Source of the DNA: Buddleja alternifolia
Taxonomy: Eukaryota; Streptophyta; Magnoliopsida; Lamiales; Scrophulariaceae
Assembly: GCA_019426215.1 (NCBI GenBank)
Contig: CM033392.1
Location: 37,248,980-37,312,979, forward strand
Length of the DNA stretch: 64,000 nucleotides
Reading direction: 5' to 3'
The translations under genes were made by a program, and so were the position numbers. This document shows, in pieces, positions 9,686 through 20,338 of the stretch; positions within the stretch are counted from its first letter, which is position 1; each line of letters begins with the position of its first letter. Below the pieces are notes generated by a model that made no database searches, had not been told where the DNA came from, and saw only the letters and a program-made list of their open reading frames with translations.

Positions 9686-11026
9686 TGTTGGTTCCAAGTG
9701 GTATATAAAAGGATCCAGAAGGGGGGCGGAGCTGAATAGACCCTTTTCTTTTTTAAAAATTTTAAGATTTGTTTTTGTAAAGTTAACTAAGACGAAAGTT
9801 TTGAGTATTTGATCAAAATGGATCAAGCGCTCAGCACTTATGTTAAGGTTAGCACAGTGGAAGATTTTTAAACGTCTAATAGATTAGGCGCTTAATAAGA
9901 GTTTAGTCGCTTTTAGAGATTTGATAATGTATGCTTTATGACAATGTATGAAAATAATAAACAATAAAGCAATAAAACAGTAAGTAAGTAGACATGAGAA
10001 ATGTAAGGTTCACTGGGTTTGTGTAATCCCAGCTACGTCCTTCTACTCCTTTCCACATGGGAGGAATTCACTAAAATGAATCACGAAGCTTCACAAAGAT
10101 GACTTCAACACAAGAGCAAATGGTGAAGACTTGATCTCGAGTTCCCTGGTCACAAAGATTTCAACTCGGCTAAGATCTACTTCTAACAGTGCTTCTCTCA
10201 CACAGAAATAATGTTTTGTAATATCTCCTTAGAAATGATGGTTCTTCTAGGAAGAGGTAAGATATATTGGTTTAGCTGTGGGGTTGTATAAGCTCAAAGA
10301 AATTTTGGCTATGGTGATTTTGAGCTTTTTGGGATGAATATAGATTTCAATAGCGTAAGTGTATATCAAGTCCTTGATAATAATTCTCGGTATTTAGGGT
10401 TGAGTTGTGGACATCTATTTATAGACTTTTCTTGGAATTTGTCAGTTGGACACATGCAGGAGCGTCTGAAACACAAAGCACGTAGAACAGTCTTTTTCTG
10501 ACATCTCTGAAAATTCTAATGCACAGAGTTGGTAGTAGACCGATTAGTTGACAGCTAATGGGGAAGGCTTATCCGTACGTTCAATATTCCTTGTCACATT
10601 TAATGCTGTTATCAAGAATTTAATTCATATGAATTTATTTCCTATTGGAAATAAATGTTTGTTGATGATTGCTTTTAATAGCTTATTGACTTCAGATTAA
10701 ATTTAGGTGGCGACAGGCTCTTGTGGCGTTATTGTTCTGAATTGATTCTTAAGCACTTTGACAGCCGCTTAAAGAATCCTTCATCTTCAAAGTCTTCAGA
10801 CGCTGATCTTTGATTTCACTTTGATAGACTCGCCTAGAATTCTATCATAGCTCAAGCGCTAGATACTAGTCTAAAATAATAAAGATACAAGCCTTAACTA
10901 AAATTACAACTCGACAAATTTAAATGCTTATACATATTCTAATAAAGGTAAACTTACATATCTTTGGGGTCTAACATTAAACTTATCTTGTCATCATCAA
11001 AACATCTAACATGAAATTTCCTAACA
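9686..11026 (-). repeat. 5' LTR of Sirevirus J (1341 bp)
   Basis: The minus strand begins TGTTAGGAAATTTCATG and ends GGAACCAACA. The start closely matches the LTR of I at 34263. A G-run near 9720 (a C-run on the coding strand) matches the C-run at 55119-55129 in I. Together with the primer site this defines both LTR ends. Confidence 0.82.
10415..10423 (-). promoter_or_regulatory. TATA box of Sirevirus J LTR
   Basis: The minus strand reads TATAAATAG about 605 bp into the LTR. The same word lies about 640 bp into the LTR of element I (34904-34912). The shared position supports a core promoter. Confidence 0.6.
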
Positions 11027-11640
11027 GAAACATAAGTCTTAAACTTTTCAAAAGTTCAAAGTGTTTAAGGCTGATCTGGAAAACAAATTAGATAAACATA
11101 TCAAATCACTTAGATCAGATCGAGGTGGTGAATATCTATCCAGAGAGTTCTTTAACTTCTTAACTACAAATGTGATTAGATCTCAGCTTACAGCACCGGT
11201 TACACCCCACCAGAATGGTGTTGCAGAAAGAAGAAATAGAACTTTGATGAAAATGGTATGGTCCATGATGAGCATGCGACTCTACCTAGCTCTTTTTAGG
11301 GATATGCACTTGAAACAACTGCTTATCTACTAAACTTAGTTCCTTCTAAGTCAGTTCCTAAAGCACCAGAGGAGTTATGAATTGGGTGAAAGCCTAACAT
11401 TAAATATCTCTGTATTTGGGGATGTACCGCACATGTGTTAAAGACGGATCTTGGCAAGTTGGAATCAAGAACCATGGTATGCTTTTTTGTAGGATATCCT
11501 AAAGAGACTAGGGGTGGTCAATTTTATAGTCCTAATGATCATAAGGTGTTTGTAAGTACAAATGCCAAGGATCTTAAGGTTGAGCTCTTAAATGACTACA
11601 AGAATCGAAGTAAACTTGTATTAGAGATATGATAGTATCA
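11027..11640 (+). pseudogene. pol: integrase fragment of copia A
   Basis: The first residues KHKS-TFQKFKVFKADLEN continue an rve integrase core, with a stop after KHKS. The Asp-containing block SLRSDRGGEYLS and the Glu-containing block PHQNGVAERRNRTL are present, representing the second and third catalytic residues. Frameshifts follow near 11330 and 11430. The C-terminal GKLESR/GYPKETRGG part is recognisable. The N-terminal zinc finger and first catalytic Asp are absent because J interrupts the gene. Integrase would insert cDNA in the nucleus. This copy is dead. Confidence 0.85.
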
Positions 11641-13302
11641 GATACTGCATCTGAACAACCTAATATAAATGAGAACATTGATAATAAATAAAGTGTAGCT
11701 AATATAACTATTGATGTGGGACCTAGTACACATGAGCCACGTTGTAGTGGGAGGATTATCAGGCCACTTAGTAGATATCTTCTGGAAACCCTTGTGGTTG
11801 AACCTAAACATGAATCTGATCCTCTCAGCTACACATAAGCTCTAGAATATATAGATGTTGAGAAATAGGACACTGCAATGAAATCTGAGGTGGAATCAAT
11901 GTACTTAAATAATGTCTGGGAACTTGTAGAGGAGCCGGAAGGCATTAAGCCCATTGGATGAAAATGGGTCTACAAGAGAAAGAGAGGATTAGATGGGAAG
12001 GTAGAGACGTTCAAAGAAATGCTAGTGGCCAAGGGCTATACCCTAGTGGAAGGCATCGATTATGATGAAACCTTCTCGCCAGTAGTCATGTTTAAATCTA
12101 TAAGGATTCTCTTATGCATTGCAGATCATTATGACTAGGAGATGTGGCAAATGGACGTTAAGACAACATTCTTGTATGGAAACCTTCAAGAAGAAATCCA
12201 TATGATACAACCAGATGGATTTTCAGTTGAAAATGAGGAGTATATGGCATGCAAACTGAATAAGTCCATTTATAGACTTAAGCAGGCATCTAGATCATGG
12301 AACATTAGATTCAATGAAGCTGTCAAATCTTTTGGATTTGAACAGATGCCCAATGAACCATGTGTATAATAGACATCATGAAAAGGTTATAATGTTCATA
12401 GTGTTTTATGTGGATGATATTCTACTCATTTGGAATGATGTAGGAACGTTGTCTGTTGTTAAGATTTTGTTGTCTAATCAATTTGATATGAAATACTTAG
12501 GTGAAGCGAGCTATGTTCTAGGGATCAAACTTTTGCGAGATCGAAAGAACAAGACGCTAGGTTTATCATAGACTGCATATATAGATAAGATATTGGCAAG
12601 GTACAATATAGCGGATTCTAAGAAAGGGTCATTGCCTATTAGACATGGAATCCAACCTTTTCAAGAATAGTGTCCTAAAACACTTGAAGAGGAAAAACAC
12701 ATGAGAAATGTACCCTACGCTTTGGTTGTGAGTAGTCTCATGTATGCTATGCTTTGTATAAGGATTGGCATTTGTTATGCTGTAGGAATGGTCAGTAGAT
12801 ATCAATCAAACCCTTGACCAGAACATTGGGTAGTAGTGAAGCATATCTTAAAGTACTTGAGAAAGACTAGAGATTATATGCTTATCTATTATAGTGAGGA
12901 GCTGTTACCAATAAGTTACACAAATTCAGAATTTCAATTTGATCATGATTCTAAACATTCCACTTCGGGATATGTGTTTACTTTTGGTGGAGGAGCCACC
13001 AGTTGGAGAAGCGTGGAACAGTCTTGTATTGCAGACTCCACCATGGAACCTGAATATGTGACGGCTTCTCAGGCTGCTAAAGAATCTTATTGGTTAAGAA
13101 AACTTTTTTTAGATCTAGAGGTTGTTAGAGATGGGTTAACGCCAATCAAACTCTATTGTGATAATACTGGTGTTGTTGCCAATTCTAAAGAACCTAGAAG
13201 TCATAAACGTTCAAGGCACATTGAAAAGAAATATCACATAATTAGAGATTATGTAGATTATGGAGAGATTGTGGTCACCAAGATAGCCTCACTAATAATT
13301 TA
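11641..13302 (+). pseudogene. pol: reverse transcriptase and RNase H of copia A
   Basis: A stop-rich linker precedes RT, which begins about 11905 (ELVEEPEGIKPIG) and includes EGIDYDETFSPV and MWQMDVKTTFLYGNL. The polymerase motif FYVDDILL is intact near 12406. RNase H follows with STSGYVFTFGGGATSW, ADSTMEPEY, LYCDNTGVVANSKEPRSH and an HIEKKYHIIRDY end. Stops and frameshifts occur at several places, for example the Trp of KWVYKRK is TGA. These enzymes copy element RNA into DNA. All blocks are in the usual copia order but cannot be translated together. Confidence 0.88.
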
Positions 13303-13390
13303 GCAGACCCCTTTACTCAAACATTGGCACAAAAGAGTTTTGATTCTCATTTGGAAGGGATGGTTGTTAGATATGTAGCTAATTGGATTT

Positions 13391-13407
13391 GAGGGAGAGT
13401 GGGAGAT
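13391..13407 (+). other. Polypurine tract of copia A
   Basis: GAGGGAGAGTGGGAGAT lies directly before the LTR start TGTTAGGGTTTATT at 13408. It would prime plus-strand DNA synthesis. Confidence 0.75.
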
Positions 13408-13799
13408 TGTTAGGGTTTATTCCCTAAATATCCAATTGTATAATGCATTTATTACTGATTTATGAAACTGTTCTTTTATTACTATTGTTGCAAGATAGAC
13501 GTAGTCCATAATTACACATGATAATCCAAATGGAAGTGATGTTCCATGAAAAAGGCTTGGATTACTTATATCATCTATTAATATTAATATAGGAAGGCTG
13601 TCTTTGTCCAATTTTGACCATCTAAACTCAATTCTAATTTTTGGTGATTTTGAATTAATTTATTATTAAGAAAAATTCTTATTGGTTAAAAGAAGGAAAG
13701 ATAACTTCAAATATCAAATTCAAAAATTTAACCATCAAATCAGCGGTTTTGCATATCAAATTTGAAAAAAGATATTCATTTATCCATTGAGACCACGTT

Positions 13800-16297
13800 C
13801 AGTTCCGTAAGTTTTTTCCCCCTTTACGTGTTTCCTTCTCCAACATACTCTTTTTGTTTTTCTGAATTCCAAATTTAAGGAATTCTTTGTGCATTTGTCT
13901 TATTGTTCTTACCAGGTATTGATCATGGTTTCTGGATATGCCTATTACAGAGATTTTTTTGAGGTAATTACTCAATTTGTTTTCAGTGAAAAGTACAATT
14001 TGGCATTTCAGATTCTTAAGTCGCAAGCAGCCAAAACCAAAAGGAGAAAGTTACAAGGAAGTGACTTTTCATTCGAATCTGCATCATTCCAGAGTGTAAT
14101 TATTGGGCTTGATTCTTAAATAAACAATTTTGTTGTTTTTCATAAATTTTACAATTATTTTTTGAAGTATGGAGGAGTGGGTTAACATGTATGGATATTG
14201 TGCCTAGAAGTTGGTTGGTTTGTGCCGAGAATTCATCATTTGATGTGGAGGTAAATATTAAATTATTTTTTAGGATTTCGTTTAGAGTACAAAAATTGGA
14301 TTTATCAAGAAATAATTAGCTAAAATAAAATAAGATAAATAACTGTTAGATTTAGCACTAAAAGAAGCATGTGTTTTGCTTTTATCCAGGTGTTACATTT
14401 AACATTTCACAAGCAAAACATATAGTTTAACAAAATATGTTGTGTCCATTTGATAGTTTAATGATTCCGATTGTGTAAAAATATATCATATGTGCAATGC
14501 CATCGAATTTCATTGCAGTACAATGTATTTGTTTCTTATTCACTTCCTCTAAATCAACTTTTTGCAAGATTGGATATTTGATGTACATCAGATTTGTTTG
14601 ACTTTATTGCCACCAGTAACTCTCTTTCGTTTTATTTCGTTTCATTGCCTCATCAATGTATTTTTAGCCACTGATCTTCTTTTTTTATTATTTGCAGTGA
14701 GATAAAATTTATTTTGTTATGAAATTAAGTTGAACTTTAAGCCGTATCATTGAAGTGGGACAGGTAATTTGCATAATCTTTTAATATCTTATATTTTTTT
14801 ATCAGATTTATCTACAAAGTTGTACGAACACTAATTAAAATTTATTTCGTCAGGGAATCGAGTTGAAGTTTAACACATATCATTGAAGTGCGACAGGTAA
14901 TTTTCATAATCTTTTTTTATTCCTTTTATTGTTCATTAGATTATTTTTTTTTGGAAAGAAGAAAAGGAAAATGATGGTCCCGTTCATATACTCTATGACC
15001 AAATTCTTTTCTTTTCTTTTCTTTTTTTTTGATCAAAGTTTATAAGTGATATTAATTGTTCTTCTTAATTTAAAAAAACAAATTCATTTATGACTATCAC
15101 CAACAGAAGAAACAGAAAAAATGATTTAGCTTTCTAAAAAGTCAAAATTTTGTTGTATGGCAAAAATATTCAAGTGCGTTTTTAATTAATAAAAATTCAC
15201 AGAATTTCTTCTTATTTTAATAAAGTTGATCTAATTTAGGATTAATATGTTTTACTATCTCTTTTTAATACTTATATAGAAATTTACTACGTAATATAAT
15301 TTTTATAGAATACTTCCATACATTTTTGCATGTCTAATTGGAGCTAAAATACTAAATGCGCTAAACAGGCTAACAAATTTAGCCCAAATGTGATAGTAAG
15401 AAAAATACTCAATCGGTGAGCACGAGCCTCAAATAATTGCTTTCATGAAAAACTATTCCTTTTGAGAACTGTCTACATGATGTGTTGTGGTCTATTTATC
15501 AAACAAATTTCATCATGTTTCAGTATATTATAGTATCAAAGGTTTTGATTTACATATTCTTATTTTTATTTTTATATTATTATTGTCCAAGTCGATTACT
15601 CATTTATTTACAATATAGCCTCACACTTCACTGATGTATATGATAGGCTATCGCGCATGGTTCCTATGTATGTTTAATATCATTCTTGTTTGATTAAATT
15701 GAAAAATTTATACAATGTTGCTTGCAGGCTTCTTTGGCACTCATATTGGTGTTCGCATCTTTCAGATAAATTACGTCGCCTACTTACATGAGATGTAAGT
15801 ATAGTTATTATCTTTTATTCTCTCACCTCATTATTGAAATTTTTATTGATCAAATTATTAGAAATTCTACTTAGTTAGTTTCATAAATCGTTTAATTTAT
15901 ATATTTAATCATAATATTTTTCTTTGCATTTTGCAGGCTTAACTTAAAGAAGCAAGATTATAATGTCTAGCACTTCACAAAGTTATTTTTTGGGATCTAA
16001 TACAATATATTAGTTTTTCAAAGACTTTGTAGATATTTAAATTTTCTTTGCAATATAATGTTGCTTTTGTTATTTGAATGAGTTTCTAAACATTTATGAT
16101 GCACAATGATGACGAGAATGTTGCATTTCACTATTTTTGTATTTATGATGCACAAATATATCTGAAGAGAATTGTCAATTTTGTGCAATAGTAGAAAAAA
16201 AAATACATTCAGCTCAAATCTAGACAAAATTATATCACCTTTTTTAAGTTATATTTAAATTAATTTTTTTCGTGCATAGCACGGGTTACACGCTAGT
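13800..16297 (+). mobile_element. Probable Helitron inserted in the copia A LTR
   Basis: The 3' end is clear: a short hairpin, an ACGGGTTACACG spacer and terminal CTAG before T. The 5' boundary is not resolved; 13800 is a guess based on where LTR-like sequence fades. No Rep/helicase ORF is present, so it is non-autonomous. The body has exon-like pieces next to splice-like signals, such as GACAG before GTAATTT (14761, 14897) and TTGCAG before GCTTC (15725) or GCTTAAC (15936). This fits captured gene pieces, but no source gene is recognised. A 76-codon ORF at 13889 has no known homology to me. Confidence 0.5.
16271..16297 (+). other. Helitron 3' terminal hairpin and CTAG end
   Basis: CGTGC-ATA-GCACG forms a 5-bp stem, followed 8-10 bases later by CTAG and a T. 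This is the conserved architecture of plant Helitron 3' ends (often CCCGTGC...GCACGGG then CTRR). Confidence 0.75.
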
Positions 16298-17598
16298 ATG
16301 TTATTATAAATAGGTTGTAGTGGGTGATAAGAATTGGCATCTTATCTACCAAAGACTACAATATGTTATATTTGATGATTTGTCTTAACCATGCAAATAG
16401 GGATTCCATATATAGTATATTCGTGTAAGTCAATAAGATTCAAGCACTAAACCGGACTAATCGAATTATTTATTTTGACTACTATCGAAAATAAATAATT
16501 TGAAAAAATAACTCTTAATCCTATGATTGTCGTGGACCAGTGCATCTAGTGTACATTGCTTTGATGTATTCAGAATTGAGGTCTGTGGTGGCCAATATAC
16601 TTTATACATTGGGTAATGACATAAAAATGTGATTGGAAAGGACATTCATATGGAATCTATAATCTCAATGAGAGATAAGAAATATTCCCTTTAATAGATT
16701 TGCAATGTTCAACTTTTCTAAAACTTTGGCCAATGTGTTTCAAGTGAAGTGTCACTAAAATTATATGAAAAAAAAATAATTTTTCATTTGGAAAGTTGAC
16801 AAGAAGCAAGCTGACCATTATAGGATAAGATGTGAAAAATAAAATAATAGTAGTATTAATTTTATTTCTTCACTACTATCATTTTATTTTTCACGGATAT
16901 TTCAATAGAGGAGTTATTTGAATATTTAAAAGGAATGGGAACTGACAAATAATTTAATTAATTATAGAGTGCAACAATATTTATTTAGTGCAATTAAATA
17001 TTGTTAAGTGATATCAAATATTATCATGAGATGGTAATTCTATTTGACCCACTTGGAGCTAGAATGAATTTTCCTTAAGGTCCCTTCGCAAACTTGAAGT
17101 TGAAACTCTACAGGTAAATGTTGGGTTTCGTTCGAAAAAGCATAAACGCAGCGGAAGGAATTTCAAAAATTAAAAACGAAAGCCCAATTGGTACTCTAAT
17201 TCGCATAATTGAATCTAAAAGCGTATAACGAATAAAACTTACTCGTTAATACGAATATGATGATGGAGAAAAACTTCTTCTTCTCCAAACTCGAAATATT
17301 GAAGCTTCCAAATCTTCAATCCTTTGGTTTGATTCTTCAAACTTGAACTTGATCCGAGCAGCGAAAATACTTGTCTCTAAATCGTCATGCACGGATCAAC
17401 AAACGAAAAATCCCCTTACTTCTTTCTCTATGGTCGACGGCTAGGTATAGAGGAGGGGAGGAATATTTTCCTTTCTTTTGAGAGTTATGAGAGTTGTTGT
17501 TCTCTTTCTTTTTTTTTTTTTTTTGTTCTAAGTCGAAGAGTCCTTATTGATGGGATATAAGTGTGGAGACAAATCAAATTATCAAAAGGAATAGCTTT

Positions 17599-17710
17599 GG
17601 TAGGTGGAACCAAAGGTTGTTTGGTAGGTGAAACCAAGAGTTGTTTGGTAGGTGAAACCAAGAGGTTGTTTGGTAGGTGAAACCAAAAGGAGTTTTGGTA
17701 GGTGGAATTA
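17599..17710 (+). repeat. Five tandem 24-25 bp repeats upstream of LTR TATA box
   Basis: GGTAGGTG(A/G)AACCAA units start at 17599, 17623, 17647, 17672 and 17697, and the last is partial. The TATA box begins 18 bp after the start of the last unit. This looks like an enhancer array in U3, an inference from position. Confidence 0.8.
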
Positions 17711-17714
17711 CTCC

Positions 17715-17723
17715 TATAAATAG
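17715..17723 (+). promoter_or_regulatory. TATA box of the 576-bp solo LTR
   Basis: TATAAATAG lies in a CTCCTATAAATAGGAG context and follows the repeat array directly. Transcribed-leader features (GAGAGAAAAC, then the GGACGTAGGC block) follow. Confidence 0.65.
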
Positions 17724-19799
17724 GAGTGAATTTCCTTCACTTCATGTATCCCAAAAACCGAGAGAAAACATAGAGAGCAAAGTGTGTGTGGTGTAGTGTA
17801 GTGTATACTAGGGAAAACAATTTGTGGTAGATACAAATTGTGTTACACGGGAAACACTTGTGGGGTTTTTTGCTCTGGGCAATACAAAGGGGGATGGGAG
17901 AGTAGTGTTCTATATAACTTTGAGAGTGGTTGTACAATAGTGATTTTCTTGAGTTTGTCTATAAATTCAAGTGTGTATTTTGTACCGGTAAACTTCTCTC
18001 ATAGTGGAAGAACTGGAAACTCTGGTGGACGTAGGCAAATTGCCGTACCACATAAATCTGTTGTCTCGTTTTCTTGCTTTGATTCTTACTTTAAAGTTCT
18101 TTTGTACGCGTTGATTCCTAACACTTATATACCTCATGACTTATTAAACAAGTCAAAACAAAGGAGCCATAATATGTGACCTCTCAAAGACGCCACTTTG
18201 AGGCCTCATAGGCGTCCAATTGGACTCCTTATTTAGCCACAGGATTTGTTTTGTTTAATTAATTTCTTATTCCAATTAATAATTTATTATGTGCAATTAA
18301 TTAATTAATTAATTAGATAAATTAATTCATTAATATATTTCCCAAGGAAATTACTTAATAATTAATCTTATCATTATAATTAATTATTTCATCTAATGAA
18401 TAATTAATTATTTAATTTATCCAATAAATTAAAACTTCCACAAGAAATAATAGAAATTCCTTTTTCTTTATTTTTCTTTGTTAATCCTTTAGAGCGACTC
18501 TTTAGGTTCGTTTTGTTTGGCAATGAGAGAAAACCAAAGGAAGTGGGTAACACCTAGCCAGTCACGTGGCCCACTTCGTAACCCAAACGAAAATGAATGA
18601 TAAGATCATTCCGAAACCTTCCAATCGTAAATATCGTATATATATAAACCCTTTGTTCACGTTCCTCGGTCAAGTGAGAGTCATGGTTATGTCAAACTCA
18701 CTGGACTTGACCATATGTATAAATCATAATAAATATGAGATCATTGAGATCGATTTGGTGCCAAGCACGATCGTCTCGTTTGCTTTGGCCAAAGACTTTG
18801 ATCTCTATTTATCTATAATTACATAGGGTACATACTCATTCACTTATGAGAGAACAAATCCCATATTAGATATCTGTTAAGATTACCACTTGCCCATCAA
18901 GTCCGCATTTCGAGGTTGACCCCACGAAAGGGTGAATTGGGTCTAACTACTCTAGTGAAAGACTTGACGTCACAAGTGCATCTTCAACTTGATACTTCAG
19001 GTCAAAGGTTCACATATACCTATTACGCATAATCAGTTCCGTCATTGACAGTCACAGAGTGAAAACCCTTGTGACAGAACCGATGCGAGTCGTGTTCGAA
19101 CATATCATTTCCACTGACGTGTCTACAATCTTAATCTCCTATCATCCCATGATACCAGACAGGCACTCCCATGTCGGAGCTAAGATTGTACAAGTATTTC
19201 AAGTCTTTATTTGTCCATTAAAGACTTCATATTACTTGCGAACTTATTTTAGTAATCAAGATCGATCTCTCTAGTGCCAATCTTCCTATCCCATAGGAAG
19301 TAGAGGGATCGCACTGAAAACATGGACAAAACGTTTTACACAACTTATAGATGCAGATAAGAATTAAGTGAAAACTCAATAATGTCTTTTATTTAAGAAG
19401 AGTTTAAGTTCAATACAAGATATATGCCCTATACATTTTATCCTCTATGGTATCTGAGAGTATAATCCTAACAATAAATACTAAAGAATCCATCAGATGG
19501 ATAAGTTTGAACTTAGATGAAAAACTAATGTGGGAAAATTTTTGGAGAAAGATATGTAATTAAATACTGATTTTATTAAATAGAGATTAATTAAATAATG
19601 AAAAAAAAACTGCTGCTAGCACTGGCGCGTGCACGCGTGTGTCAGCAAAGGCTGGCTGTTAGCTGCAGCGCACGCACCCTATTGCTGACAACGTAGCTTT
19701 GGGTTGTTTTCCTCCTAGGGTTCCGTGTGAATTGGTTTTTCTTTCGTATTTCGTTATCCTACATTGGTTTTATACTAGTGTTTCATCCCTCAGACTCAC

Positions 19800-19808
19800 T
19801 ATATAAAG
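19800..19808 (+). promoter_or_regulatory. TATA box of copia A 3' LTR
   Basis: TATATAAAG lies in a CACTATATAAAGGGG context about 530 bp before the LTR end. A GC-rich patch with the palindrome CGCGTGCACGCG (19626-19637) lies about 165 bp upstream. Confidence 0.65.
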
Positions 19809-20338
19809 GGGTCTCTCATGGGAGTTCAAATACACACCAAAGCAAGTAGTTCTTGAGGTATATTTTTACTACGAGAACAAATTAGCTTTAAGAAAATAAA
19901 ACTCCTCTTAAGGAGTTTTCTTTTAGTAGTATATTTTTTTTATGGAGCCCACATTCCCCGAGTTTGTTGAGGCATTGCGGAGAAGGCTTTGCAGTGAACG
20001 AACTCCTATTCTTTCAAGAAGAAGGAGTATTTGTGATTGAGGTGATTTCTGCAGGCGAGTTCCAATCTTCAGTGTAAGCTTTGTTTTCTACGTTTTAATT
20101 ATTTTTGTTTTTATAGTTTTGCAATTATTAGCTTTAAGTGTTTAATTATGTTGTCTTTTAATTGTTAGCTATAGATAGTGAATAATAATTATTAATTAAA
20201 GTGTTTAATTAATTGCATTAGCCATAGTATGTATGCTTTATTTTTTGTGATGTCATGCATGTGCGTATAAGAGCTCAATCTCTATTTTAATTCCGCTGCG
20301 TACCAATTTGAGATTAATTTTGAATCAATTTCCCAACA

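Larger units (their letters stand above)
7364..11026 (-). mobile_element. Sirevirus-like copia element J, 5' part
   Basis: The minus strand carries an LTR (11026 to 9686), Met primer site and gag, cut at 7363 by copia B. Its LTR and gag are the same family as element I on the plus strand at 34263-62092. The LTR start abuts an in-frame integrase of copia A, so J is an insertion in A. GAAAC (11027-11031) is the expected target duplication, with its partner left of the window. No pol is visible in the window. Confidence 0.82.
17548..18123 (+). repeat. 576-bp copia solo LTR with CTTAT target duplication
   Basis: It begins TGATGGGATATAAG and ends GATTCCTAACA, with CTTAT on both sides (17543-17547 and 18124-18128). 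It contains five 24-25 bp repeats, a TATA box at 17715-17723 and the GGACGTAGGCAAATTGCCG block typical of short copia LTRs. A 113-codon ORF inside is incidental. Confidence 0.88.
17119..19473 (-). repeat. Solo LTR of Angela-type copia, itself interrupted
   Basis: In plus coordinates it begins TGTTGGGTTTCG and ends AATCCTAACA. Flanks are GTAAA (17114-17118) and ATAAA (19474-19478), a 5-bp duplication with one change. Excluding the nested 576-bp LTR and its duplication it is about 1.77 kb. Segments such as AGAGCGACTCTTTAGGTTCG, CACCTAGCCAGTC and CTTTGGCCAAAGACTTT also occur in the LTRs of F and G, so it is the same broad family. No internal region is attached, consistent with LTR-LTR recombination. 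Confidence 0.78.
11027..20338 (+). mobile_element. Copia element A (Angela/BARE-type), 3' half
   Basis: It starts mid-integrase at the J insertion and runs through RT, RNase H, purine tract and a 3' LTR ending CCCAACA at 20338. The LTR is split by a Helitron and a nested solo LTR. The upstream half (LTR, gag, start of pol) should lie left of the window beyond J and its guests. Long LTRs and the RT type suggest the Angela/BARE group, an inference. Confidence 0.8.
13408..20338 (+). repeat. 3' LTR of copia A, split into three parts
   Basis: LTR pieces are 13408 to about 13800, 16297/16298-17118 and 19479-20338, roughly 2.0 kb in total. The first begins TGTTAGGG after the purine tract. The last holds a TATA box and ends TTTCCCAACA. 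The breaks are a Helitron and a minus-strand solo LTR. The middle piece has no gene and matches no internal domain, so its assignment rests on position and LTR-like content. The 5' LTR is not in the window for comparison. Confidence 0.65.

Noticed and set aside
17838..18179. 113-codon ORF
   Set aside because: It lies in the transcribed part of a solo LTR and runs through its end and target duplication.
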